From Cupriavidus yeoncheonensis (lineage in GTDB: Bacteria; Pseudomonadota; Gammaproteobacteria; Burkholderiales; Burkholderiaceae): DNA of 64,000 nt. The notes beneath the pieces were generated by a model. That model did no database searches. It was not told the DNA's origin and was given only the letters and a program-made list of their open reading frames with translations. Shown here piece by piece: positions 1 to 8,057 of the stretch. The translations under genes and the position numbers were made by a program. The first letter of the stretch is position 1, and every line of letters begins with the position of its first letter. The stretch is from NCBI RefSeq assembly GCF_905397275.1, contig NZ_CAJPUY010000011.1, positions 62,001-126,000 of the forward strand. Reading direction: 5' to 3'.

Positions 1-1106
1 AAGTCGCCGTTGATCCTCACGGCTCGCTTACCGCAAGCGACGCACTGGATTTCGTGTGCCGTGAAGAATTCGACTTCACCTGCCGCGACATCGCGCAGGG
101 GCTGCCTTTCGCGTCGATCCTCGGGCTCAGCTATCGGCTGCCCGATGGCGCGATCATGCACAACGACGCCCGGCCGATCCTGGAAGACATGGACCAGCTT
201 CCATTCGTCGCACCCGTCTACAAGCGCGACCTGACGACCCGGAATTACTTCAGCGGCTACCTCAAGCATCCCTATGTCTCGCTCTACACGGGGCGCGGCT
301 GCAAATCCCGTTGCACGTTCTGTCTCTGGCCGCACACCGTCGGCGGGCATCGCTATCGCACGCGTTCGGTCGAGAACGTTCTGGAAGAGGTCAAGTGGAT
401 CCGGGACAACATGCCCGAGGTCAAGGAGATCATGTTCGACGACGATACCTTTACCGACCTGAGGCCGAGAGCGGAAGAGATCGCCCGCGGCCTGGGCAAG
501 CTGGGGGTGACGTGGTCGTGCAATGCCAAGGCGAATGTGCCCTATTCCACCCTCAAGGTGATGAAAGAGAACGGCTTGCGGCTGCTGCTCGTCGGCTACG
601 AATCCGGCGACGACCAGATTCTCGTGAACGTCAAGAAGGGCCTGCGGACCGATATGGCGCGCCGCTTCAGTGACGATTGCCGCAAGCTCGGCATCAAGAT
701 CCACGGCACGTTCATTCTCGGGCTCCCAGGCGAGACGCACGAAACGATCAAGAAGACCATCCAGTACGCCAAGGAGATCAACCCCCACACCATCCAGGTG
801 TCACTCGCGGCGCCCTATCCGGGCACGGTCCTGCACAAGCAGGCGGTCGAGAACGGATGGCTGAATGACAGCAAGGTCATCACCCTCCTCAACGACTCCG
901 GCACCCAGGCTTCGACCATCGGCTATCCGCACCTGTCGCGCGAAGAGATCTACCTTGGCGTGGAGGAATTCTATAAGCGGTTCTATTTCAGGCCATCGAA
1001 GATCTGGGAAATCGTCCGCGAGATGCTGATGAGCTGGGACATGATGAAGCGGCGCCTGCAGGAAGGCGTGGAGTTCTTCAGGTTCCTCCGGGCGCGCAAG
1101 GCATAG
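1..1106 (+). CDS. hpnJ: Hopanoid-associated B12-binding radical SAM protein HpnJ, 5' truncated by window edge
   Basis: The reading frame is open from base 3, so the N-terminal part (probably about 100 residues of a cobalamin-binding-like domain) lies outside the window. The radical SAM cluster motif CxxxCxxC is encoded at 300-323 (GRGCKSRCTFC), followed by a TIM-barrel-like region with FDDDTF, YESGDDQIL and HGTFILGLPGET. Family knowledge: HpnJ-type proteins act on bacteriohopanetetrol side-chain modification (cyclitol ether formation). The assignment rests on overall resemblance, and another B12-binding radical SAM enzyme remains possible. No other hopanoid genes are visible downstream, so the rest of the cluster would lie to the left. 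Confidence 0.75.
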   Translation, partial: VAVDPHGSLTASDALDFVCREEFDFTCRDIAQGLPFASILGLSYRLPDGAIMHNDARPILEDMDQLPFVAPVYKRDLTTRNYFSGYLKHPYVSLYTGRGCKSRCTFCLWPHTVGGHRYRTRSVENVLEEVKWIRDNMPEVKEIMFDDDTFTDLRPRAEEIARGLGKLGVTWSCNAKANVPYSTLKVMKENGLRLLLVGYESGDDQILVNVKKGLRTDMARRFSDDCRKLGIKIHGTFILGLPGETHETIKKTIQYAKEINPHTIQVSLAAPYPGTVLHKQAVENGWLNDSKVITLLNDSGTQASTIGYPHLSREEIYLGVEEFYKRFYFRPSKIWEIVREMLMSWDMMKRRLQEGVEFFRFLRARKA

Positions 1107-1426
1107 GGCGCCAGTGCGCGGACCGGCCAGTACGCGCCCTGGTCCGCGCAGCGACAAGTTCGATACAAGAGGCGCCTCTCCCTCCGAGGCATCCGACACC
1201 GTTGGCCGGCAGCAAGCCGGGCGCGTCATGGCCCGGCGGCGGTGCCCGCTACGGCTGGCCGGCGACCGTCGCGAGGACGCAACGCTCCTGCGCGACCTGC
1301 TGGCAGGAGACGGATCGTACGCCTAAGCTCGTACAGGCTCCCGAAGGCCTTGCGAGCGCAGTGATTGCAGCACAAAGAATGCTGACAAGTCCGCCCGGAC
1401 CAGAGAAAAAAGACAGGAGATCGAGC
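1107..1426. other. Intergenic region upstream of the porin
   Basis: 320 bases between hpnJ and the porin. No convincing gene is seen. An in-frame upstream extension of the porin exists but lacks a ribosome binding site and a signal peptide, so it is treated as leader. The end carries the porin's AGGAGA Shine-Dalgarno at about 1415-1420. Confidence 0.5.
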
Positions 1427-2590
1427 ATGTCACTGAAAAGAACGGCCCTTGCATCCCTGCTGGCGTGCCCCCTGGCCGCCGTTGCGCAGTCAAACGTCAC
1501 ACTCTATGGCGTGGTAGACGCCAACATCGAATACGTGAATCACGTCGGCGCCGTGCCGACCTCGGCCAACCAGTTCAATCCAGGCACCGGCCATGATGTC
1601 TTCCGGCTCACCTCCGGCGGCCTCTCAGGCTCTCGTTGGGGCATGCGCGGCATGGAGGACCTGGGCGGCGGGCTCAAGGCCGTGTTCGTGCTGGAAAGCG
1701 GCTTCGGCACCGACAACGGCGCCTTGCAGCAAAGCGGACGGCTGTTCGGCCGGCAGGCGTTCGTCGGCGTGCAGGACGAACGCTTTGGCCAGCTCAGCCT
1801 GGGCCGCCAGTACACCTCGATGTTCGAGGCGCTCGCCAACTTCTCGCCGACCGCCTACGCGACGCAGTATGAGCCGGTCGTGATGCAGTCCGGCCCGAAT
1901 TACCGCGAAGACAACACCGTCAAGTACACCGGGAAGTTCGGTCCGGTCGCGGCCCTTGCACACTGGTCGTTCGGCGCGGGGGTCGCGCTGCCGGCATCCG
2001 TGGGCCTGCCCATTCCGATCGGCGGCAACGGCGAAGTCCCGGGCCAGTTCCGGCGCGACACCGCCTATGGGGCGGCCCTGGTCTACACCATCGGCCCGTT
2101 CGCCGCGACAGCGGGCTATGACCAGTGGAATCCCACCATCGGCACCGGCAGCGGGACGGTCAAGAAGGCCGTGGTGGGTGGCAGCTATGCGATTGGCCCG
2201 GCCAAGATCATGGGCGGCTACCGCTGGGGTCAGAACAGGAACGCCAGCGACACCCTGATCCAGCGCGATGACTACTACTGGATCGGCGCGAACTACCAGG
2301 TCACGCCGGCGGTGCAGCTCACGCTGGAATACAGCTACGACAACGTCAAGAACCTGTATGGCAACACCGGCGTGCCGAACCCGTGGCAGATCTCCTTCGT
2401 GGCCGACTACTCGTTCTCCAAGCGCACCGACGTCTACCTGACCACGGCCTATGCGAAGAACGCCGGCCTGATGCTGGAATCGCTGGCAACCTTCTATGCC
2501 AACAGCCTGGCGCTCGGCAACAACTACGTGCTTGGCAACGGGCAGAGCAATATGCTCGGCGTGGCCCTGGGCGTGCGGCACAAGTTCTGA
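1427..2590 (+). CDS. Gram-negative (Burkholderia-type) general porin
   Basis: 387 residues with a short Sec signal peptide (MSLKRTALASLLACPLAAVAQ). It continues into the classical porin start SNVTLYGVVDANIEYV, followed by the SRWGMRG.EDLGGGLKAVFVLESGF strand-loop pattern and the RLFGRQAFVGV region. It ends in VRHKF, and a C-terminal Phe is the usual BAM recognition signal for outer-membrane beta-barrels. Length and order fit the 16-strand Porin_4/OmpC-like family of Betaproteobacteria, which form trimeric diffusion pores. The start is set by AGGAGA 7 bases upstream of ATG and by the signal peptide. It appears monocistronic. Substrate specificity cannot be inferred. Confidence 0.92.
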   Translation: MSLKRTALASLLACPLAAVAQSNVTLYGVVDANIEYVNHVGAVPTSANQFNPGTGHDVFRLTSGGLSGSRWGMRGMEDLGGGLKAVFVLESGFGTDNGALQQSGRLFGRQAFVGVQDERFGQLSLGRQYTSMFEALANFSPTAYATQYEPVVMQSGPNYREDNTVKYTGKFGPVAALAHWSFGAGVALPASVGLPIPIGGNGEVPGQFRRDTAYGAALVYTIGPFAATAGYDQWNPTIGTGSGTVKKAVVGGSYAIGPAKIMGGYRWGQNRNASDTLIQRDDYYWIGANYQVTPAVQLTLEYSYDNVKNLYGNTGVPNPWQISFVADYSFSKRTDVYLTTAYAKNAGLMLESLATFYANSLALGNNYVLGNGQSNMLGVALGVRHKF

Positions 2591-2683
2591 TGCGGGCGGA
2601 GGGGCGCGGCCGGGCCATCGGTGCACCGGTAGAATCGCTGCTTTGACCGCCGGGCCGCGCGCCCGGCACGCGCGGATCCGAAC

Positions 2684-3151
2684 GTGCCCTTCATCCTGCT
2701 CGGCCTTGCCCTCATCGGCGCCCTGATCTACGGGTACATCCGTCTCTACCATGCCGTCGCCGCCGCGTTCGGCGCCCTTGCGGGTGCCGGCGCCGTCGCG
2801 CTTGCCGTTGCGCTGCTGGCCGCACTGGTCGCGCACGGCGTGCGGCGCTGGCGCGCCATTCATGGCGTGCGCATCCGCGGCGAGCGCATCCTCTCGCTCG
2901 ACGGCACGTGGGGCACCCTGCGCGTCGATGCGGAACGCAAGCTCGGCACGGTGACGCTTGGCGACGCGCAATCGCGCTTCATCTTCGCCGACATCGCCGG
3001 CGCCGAGCCGGTCTCCGATGCGGGCGCCTGGTTGCTGGCCCTGCGGCTCGAGCACAATGCCCGGCCGCTCTGGCGCATTCCCATGCCCACGCGCCATCAC
3101 GCGCGGCGCTGGGCGAAGATCTTCTCGCTCGCAGCCCAGCAGAAGCTCTGA
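2684..3151 (+). CDS. Small two-TM membrane protein of unknown function
   Basis: 155 residues starting at GTG. The first about 55 residues form two hydrophobic helices (FILLGLALIGALIYGYI and an Ala/Leu/Val-rich second segment ending before HGVRRWR). A soluble C-terminal domain of about 95 residues follows, with GVRIRGERILSLDGTWGTLRVD, which looks like a small beta-rich domain, and a basic C-terminus (RHHARRWAKIF). The family is not recognised. It lies between a porin and an IclR regulator with no overlap to either. The open frame, typical codon bias and plausible topology support a real gene. Confidence 0.65.
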   Translation: MPFILLGLALIGALIYGYIRLYHAVAAAFGALAGAGAVALAVALLAALVAHGVRRWRAIHGVRIRGERILSLDGTWGTLRVDAERKLGTVTLGDAQSRFIFADIAGAEPVSDAGAWLLALRLEHNARPLWRIPMPTRHHARRWAKIFSLAAQQKL

Positions 3152-3260
3152 CGAGCACCCGCGCTGGTCGGCCGGGAGCGCTGCCTTCCTGCGATAGCGA
3201 AACCGCTGGCCCGCGGCGCCAACTCCGTTTAAGATTGCGCGATTATCGAACAAGACAAGC

Positions 3261-4112
3261 ATGATGGAGACTACCCGCCCCCTTGGCATCGGCCAGGCCC
3301 AGGCCGATACGGTCCGAGTTGCCCACCCCCAGTCCGACCTGCTCGGCAGTTTCTCCGGCGATCCGAACTTCATGCTGTCGCTGGCGCGCGGCCTGACCGT
3401 GCTCGAAGCATTTTCCGAACGCAAGCGCCCGCTGACGATCTCGCAGGTGGCGCAGCGCACGCAGCTGTCGCGCGCGTCGGTGCGCCGCTGCCTGTACACG
3501 CTCGAGCAGCTTGGCTACGTCAGCCAGCAGGACGGGCAGTTCGCACTGCGCCCGCGCGTGCTGCACCTGGGGCATGCGTATTTCTCGTCGACGTCGCTGG
3601 TGTCGCTGTCGCAGCCGATCCTCGACAACCTGAGCGCGCGCATCCACGAAACCTGCACGCTGGCCATCCTGGATGGCACCGACATCCTGTATCTGGTGCG
3701 CTCGGAAGTGCAGCGCGTGGTCAACTACTCGCTTGGCATGGGCAGCCGGCTGCCGGCCTATTGCACGTCCAACGGGCGCCTGCTGCTGGCGCACCAACCG
3801 GCGTCGGTGCTCGACGGCTTCTTCGAGCATGCGGACCTGCGGCCGCGCACGCTGCAGACCAAGGTGTCGCGCCAGGAACTGGAGAGCTGCTTCGAGCGTG
3901 CCCGGGAGCTGGATTACGTGATCGTCGATGAAGAGCTGGAACCGGGCCTGCGCGCGATCGCGGTGCCGGTGCGCTCGGCCGCCGGCATCGTGCTGGCGGG
4001 CATCAGCGTGAGCGTGCGCGCGGCCAAGGTGACGGAGGCGGAGATGGTGACGCGTCTGCTGCCGCCGATGCGCGAAGCCGCCGCGGCCATCGGCCGCCTC
4101 ATTACCTCCTGA
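3261..4112 (+). CDS. IclR-family transcriptional regulator (PcaR/PobR-like)
   Basis: 283 residues. A winged helix-turn-helix occupies about residues 36-95 (LARGLTVLEAFSERKRPLTI, then SQVAQRTQLSRASVRRCLYTL). The IclR effector domain follows with RIHETCTLAILDGTDILYLVR, the conserved GSRLPAYCTSNGRLLLA segment, and the C-terminal DEELEPGLRAIAVPVRSAAG. Within IclR proteins this pattern is closest to the protocatechuate/beta-ketoadipate regulators PcaR/PcaU/PobR, which bind an aromatic or beta-ketoadipate effector. No aromatic catabolic operon is adjacent here, so the target is unknown. Two ATGs (3261, 3264) are possible starts. Confidence 0.85.
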   Translation: MMETTRPLGIGQAQADTVRVAHPQSDLLGSFSGDPNFMLSLARGLTVLEAFSERKRPLTISQVAQRTQLSRASVRRCLYTLEQLGYVSQQDGQFALRPRVLHLGHAYFSSTSLVSLSQPILDNLSARIHETCTLAILDGTDILYLVRSEVQRVVNYSLGMGSRLPAYCTSNGRLLLAHQPASVLDGFFEHADLRPRTLQTKVSRQELESCFERARELDYVIVDEELEPGLRAIAVPVRSAAGIVLAGISVSVRAAKVTEAEMVTRLLPPMREAAAAIGRLITS

Positions 4113-4246
4113 TCACGGCCGGGCGCCTGCCGGGGCCGGACCGCTGCGGGTCATGGTCGCGCTCCTTGTCGCCGTCGCACGACCGGCACGGTGCCGCGAT
4201 GCGAGCGGGCAATGCAGCCACCCACAATGCACCATAAGCCGCCGCA

Positions 4247-5029
4247 TCAGCCGCGGTGCGCAAGCTCCAGCGAGAACACCAGCCGTTGCAGGAAGTTCTC
4301 CATGCGGCCGTCCGGGTTGACGAAGGCGCAGCCGTAGTGGTGGATGGCGCTGTCGTCGTTTCCCACCAGCCAGTGGCCCACGACCTGCAGGTCGATGTCG
4401 AGCTTGCCCAGCTCGCGGAAGTCCAGCCGGCAGCGGCTCACCATGGTGCCGACCGGCAGCCGGTCCTCGCCGACCGTCCTGGAACGCAGGCCCACGCCGG
4501 AAAGCGACAGGTCGGCGACATCGAGGGCCAGCACGCTGTTGTCCGGATTGCGGATCTCGCAGCGGTAGCCCTTGGTCACCAGCGTGCGCGCGCGGAAATG
4601 GCGGCGGCGCTGGAAATGGTAGAGCTTCTCGGGAAACTCCACGATGAACGCAGGACCGTCCTCGTAGCGCGTGGCCGACGGACGCCCGACCATGAAGTTG
4701 ACCGGCACGCCGCGCAGCAGGCCCGAGAACGCGTTCTCGTCCGAAGTCATCAGCGAATGGCGTTCGGCATCGGCATTGCACCAGTCGAAGATAAAGGTGC
4801 GGTTGACCGGATCCATGTGCAGGACCGAGGTCACAAACTGATGGCCGGTACGCGTGCGCACCGTGAGCAGGCACTTCTGCCAGGACAGGTCCCGCAACAC
4901 CGTGCCGATCTGCGAGGTATGGGTGAGGCGGTAGCGCTCGTCAGGCTGCGCCATGCCCGCCTCCGCATCGATTGCGTCTTGCGGGCCGGAACCGGCTTGG
5001 GTGGATTCGGGGGAATCTTGGAGGCTCAT
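4247..5029 (-). CDS. ycgR: Flagellar brake protein YcgR (PilZN-PilZ, c-di-GMP receptor)
   Basis: 260 residues. The N-terminal YcgR/PilZN domain (IGTVLRDLSWQKCLLTVRT, HMDPVNRTFIFDW) is followed by a PilZ domain with the c-di-GMP motif RRxxR (QRRRHFRAR) and DxSxxG (DLSLSGVGLR). Established role: c-di-GMP-bound YcgR contacts the flagellar motor and slows swimming. The frame stays open another 85 codons upstream, but that extension includes sequence derived from a 17-bp repeat and the 3' end of thpR. The internal ATG of MSLQDSPES (or MLRDS five codons earlier) is therefore preferred. No flagellar genes are nearby. Confidence 0.88.
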   Translation of the reverse strand: MSLQDSPESTQAGSGPQDAIDAEAGMAQPDERYRLTHTSQIGTVLRDLSWQKCLLTVRTRTGHQFVTSVLHMDPVNRTFIFDWCNADAERHSLMTSDENAFSGLLRGVPVNFMVGRPSATRYEDGPAFIVEFPEKLYHFQRRRHFRARTLVTKGYRCEIRNPDNSVLALDVADLSLSGVGLRSRTVGEDRLPVGTMVSRCRLDFRELGKLDIDLQVVGHWLVGNDDSAIHHYGCAFVNPDGRMENFLQRLVFSLELAHRG

Positions 5030-5243
5030 GGAATCACGCAACATCAGAATGGCAGCACCGCGCGTCGGAAGGGGGCGTCGCGGCAGGATCGGCTTGCGCC
5101 CGAGCGCCGCACATATTAAGGGGACGCTGCATTCGACGGCAAGACTCATGGCATGGGCTTCGGCATTCTGTGGCGAAACTTGAGCACAGACTTTTGAGGG
5201 GTAGCGTTTGCGCCGCTTTCGCGCTGCGGCGGGCGGATTCCGC

Positions 5244-5825
5244 TCACGCAGAAACGGGTACGCCCGCCATGCTGTGCGCGTCATCGGGGGCCATCAGGGG
5301 CCACGCGCCGATCGCCTCATGCGTGGCACCGTGCCGGTCCAGGCGGCTCTCGAACAGTATGAAACGCCGCGCCTGCCACGACGGCACGGCAAGCTCCCGG
5401 TGCGCGGCGACCCAGTCGCGCAGCAGGGCGTCAGGGACCGTGGGGCGGCACCGCGCGAGTGTCAGGTGCGCCCGGAACTGCCGCCGCTCGGGCGCGATGC
5501 CCGCGGACTGCAGGGCATCAGTCAGGGCCCCATAGAGCGCGTCGAGCGCGGGACAGGGCGCAAGGCCGGCCCACAGCACGCTGCCCTGCTGGCCGCGGAA
5601 GCGGCCGGCGCCCGTCACGCGCAGCGCAAAATCCGCCGCGCGCAGCGCGTCGAGCGCAGCGGTGATGCGTTCGGCCTGCCCCGCATCGCACTCGCCCAGG
5701 AAGCGCAAGGTCAGGTGTACCTGCGCCGCAGGCGCCGGGCGGATGCCGCGTGCCGCCGGCACGATGCCCACCAGATGCGCCGCGACCGTCCGCGGCGTTT
5801 CCACGGCGATGAACAGGCGGGCCAT
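5244..5825 (-). CDS. thpR: RNA 2',3'-cyclic phosphodiesterase (ThpR/LigT)
   Basis: 193 residues starting MARLFIAVETP. Both HxTx catalytic motifs of the 2H phosphoesterase superfamily are present: HLTLRFLG near residue 38 and HLTLARC near residue 125. The family opens 2',3'-cyclic phosphates on RNA and ligates tRNA halves in vitro. The last six sense codons (GVPVSA) and part of the stop context come from a copy of the 17-bp repeat at 5247-5263, so the C-terminus appears set by repeat DNA. It is the most downstream gene of a minus-strand group with ogt and alkA. Confidence 0.88.
   Translation of the reverse strand: MARLFIAVETPRTVAAHLVGIVPAARGIRPAPAAQVHLTLRFLGECDAGQAERITAALDALRAADFALRVTGAGRFRGQQGSVLWAGLAPCPALDALYGALTDALQSAGIAPERRQFRAHLTLARCRPTVPDALLRDWVAAHRELAVPSWQARRFILFESRLDRHGATHEAIGAWPLMAPDDAHSMAGVPVSA
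5247..5263 (+). repeat. Dispersed 17-bp element, exact copy (thpR 3' end)
   Basis: CGCAGAAACGGGTACGC, identical to copies near the repA origin about 36 kb away. Read on the minus strand it supplies the codons for VPVSA at the end of thpR, with the TGA stop immediately next to it. Confidence 0.95.
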
Positions 5826-5844
5826 GCTGGCTGCGCTGCCGCGC

Positions 5845-6378
5845 CTAGGCCAACGCGAGCGCGGACTGCTGCATGATCGGCAGGCGCGCGGCCGCGGCGT
5901 GGCCCTCCAGCCTGAGCAACGCGCGCTTGCGGTCGGTGCCGCCCGCATAACCGGTCAGGTCTCCGTCCGCGCCAAGCACGCGATGGCACGGCACGATCAC
6001 CGACAGCGGGTTGCGCCCCACCGCGCCGCCGACCGCGCGGACATGGCCATGCGGCAGTCCGAGCTGCCGGGTCAGTTGGCCGTAGGACACCGTCTCACCG
6101 AACGGAATGGCGCGCAGCGCCTCCCACACACGCATCTGGAAGCCGGTCCCGGCCAGCCGCAGCGGCATCGAGAACGCTTCGAGCGATCCGTCGAAGTAGG
6201 CCGCGATCTGCGCGGCCACGTCGTCGAACAGGCGCGCGGTGCCTTCGGGCACAGCCCCCGGCACCGCGCCGTGCGGGTAGTACTTCTGCCCGTCGAAATA
6301 GACCCCCGTCAGGAGGCTGCCATCCGCGCGCAGCAGCATGGCGCCAAGCGGGCTGTCGATCAGGCGGTAGCTGGTCAT
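5845..6378 (-). CDS. ogt: Methylated-DNA--protein-cysteine methyltransferase
   Basis: 177 residues. The active-site motif PCHRV is present with Cys131 as methyl acceptor, preceded by the DNA-binding region FQMRVWEALRAIPFGETVSYG and the NPLSVIVPC strand. Established role: direct, suicidal removal of methyl groups from O6-methylguanine and O4-methylthymine. The ATG overlaps the end of alkA by four bases (ATGA), which implies co-translation. Together with alkA this is a compact alkylation-repair operon. The length is normal for Ogt. Confidence 0.93.
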   Translation of the reverse strand: MTSYRLIDSPLGAMLLRADGSLLTGVYFDGQKYYPHGAVPGAVPEGTARLFDDVAAQIAAYFDGSLEAFSMPLRLAGTGFQMRVWEALRAIPFGETVSYGQLTRQLGLPHGHVRAVGGAVGRNPLSVIVPCHRVLGADGDLTGYAGGTDRKRALLRLEGHAAAARLPIMQQSALALA

Positions 6379-7916
6379 GTTGTCACCTCGGTCGTCACCT
6401 CGATATCGGAATTGGCAGCAGTCATGTCCGCCAAAGGTACCACTGCGCCGTCGCCCTGTGCCTTCATCGCTTCATAGCGGTGCCACAGGTGGACGGCTGC
6501 GTAAGCGCGCCACGGCGCCCACTGCGCGGTACGCGTCTGCATCGCGCGCACGGTGTTCACGCCAAGCACCTTGCGCAGCGCATAGTCGGTGCCCGGGAAC
6601 GCGTCGGGCCAGCCGAGCGCGCGCATGGCGACGTATTGCGCGGTCCAGTCGCCGATCCCGTCGATCCCGCGCAGCGCGGCCACGGTCTGCTCGGGCGCCG
6701 TGTGGGGCTCCAGCGGCAACGCGCCGCTGGCGACGCGCTGCGCGAGCGCACGCAGCGTGCGCACCTTGCCCGGCGACACGCTGGCGGCGGCCATGGCGGT
6801 GTCAGGTAGCGCTGACAGCGCCGCGGCCGATGGAAAGCAATGCGTCAACGGCACGCACCCGCCGATGGGCATGGCTGGCGCTGGCAAGGCGTCTCCCGCC
6901 GCCTGCGCGAGCCGCGCCAGAATGCGCCGTGCCTGCACCACCGAAATCACCTGCCCGATCACGGCGCGCACCGCGATCTCGAAGCCATCGACGCTGCCCG
7001 GCAGGCGCATGCCCGGCACATCGGCGGCCAGCTCGCCGAGATGGCGGTCGACGATATCGGGCCGGCAGCCGAGGTCGCACAGCCGGCGCACCTTGCCCAG
7101 CGCCTGCGGAATCACGCGTGCGAGCGACGCCGACAGGGTCACGCGCAACACCAGCCGTGCGGGCACATGATCCAGCCGCAGCCAGCCGCGATGCACCACG
7201 CCACCGGCCTCCACCGCCAGCGTGCGGGCATAGGCGCCATCGCGCACCTGTTCGATGCCATCCACCGCGCGCACCGCCAGGAAGCCCAGCAGCGCAGGCC
7301 ATGCCAGCGGCGGCCGGTAGCCCAGTTCGAACACCAGCCGGTCGGCCACGCCTTCCGACGCCCGCTTGCGCAATGCCACGGGCGTCAGGCCATAGCGGGT
7401 GCGCAGCACATCGTTGAAGCGGCGCACGCTGCCAAAGCCCGCGGCCAGCGCCACCTCGGTCACGGGCAGCGCGGTATCGGTCAACAGGCGCTTGGCCAGC
7501 AGCAGGCGCTGCGTCTGCACGTACTCCAGCACCGACACGCCGAACTGCGCCGTGAACAGGCGATGCAGGTGGCGTTCGGTCACGCCGATGCGGGCGGCCA
7601 GCGCGGCCACGCCGGCATCGGCCATGAAGCCCTCGTCGATCAGCGTGGCCGCGGCCTGCGCGAGGCGGCCCGAAAGATCGGCCAGCCCGTGGCCGGGCGC
7701 GAGTTCGGGACGGCAGCGCAGGCACGGACGGAAGCCTTGCTTCTCCGCCGCCGCGGCGCTTTCGTAGAAGGTGCAGTTCTCGCGCTTCGGGGTACGCACC
7801 GCGCACACGGGCCGGCAATAGATGCCCGTGGACGATACGCCGACAAAGAAGCGGCCGTCGAAGCGGCGGTCGTGCGAGGCCACGGCCTTGTAGCAGGTAT
7901 CGGGATCGAGTTCCAT
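6375..7916 (-). CDS. alkA: AlkA-type DNA-3-methyladenine glycosylase fused to an Ada-like sensor/AraC module
   Basis: 513 residues in three modules. The N-terminal Ada metal-binding domain has Cys34, Cys38, Cys65 and Cys68 (GIYCRPVC, CLRC). An AraC-type helix-turn-helix follows at about residues 85-185 (VLEYVQTQRLLLAKRLL, FGSVRRFNDVLRTRYG). The AlkA N-domain and HhH-GPD glycosylase domain come last, with GIDGIGDWTAQYVAMR and PGTD as the candidate catalytic Asp. It would excise alkylated bases and, by analogy with Ada, sense methyl phosphotriesters through the Zn-Cys domain to activate its own operon. This Ada-AlkA fusion is common in Beta- and Actinobacteria. It is the first gene of the operon with ogt. 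Confidence 0.92.
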   Translation of the reverse strand: MELDPDTCYKAVASHDRRFDGRFFVGVSSTGIYCRPVCAVRTPKRENCTFYESAAAAEKQGFRPCLRCRPELAPGHGLADLSGRLAQAAATLIDEGFMADAGVAALAARIGVTERHLHRLFTAQFGVSVLEYVQTQRLLLAKRLLTDTALPVTEVALAAGFGSVRRFNDVLRTRYGLTPVALRKRASEGVADRLVFELGYRPPLAWPALLGFLAVRAVDGIEQVRDGAYARTLAVEAGGVVHRGWLRLDHVPARLVLRVTLSASLARVIPQALGKVRRLCDLGCRPDIVDRHLGELAADVPGMRLPGSVDGFEIAVRAVIGQVISVVQARRILARLAQAAGDALPAPAMPIGGCVPLTHCFPSAAALSALPDTAMAAASVSPGKVRTLRALAQRVASGALPLEPHTAPEQTVAALRGIDGIGDWTAQYVAMRALGWPDAFPGTDYALRKVLGVNTVRAMQTRTAQWAPWRAYAAVHLWHRYEAMKAQGDGAVVPLADMTAANSDIEVTTEVTT

Positions 7917-8057
7917 GCAGGCATGCTACCGCTTCAGGCACGCGCGCACCCGCTGGATTCGGACATTCCCCTCTGGCCAGCGGCCGTGCCATGGAGCACA
8001 GTCCGTACTACGGAGTCCGGCTAGAATCACCAGCCTGCGATGTTTCCCGGAGATTCC

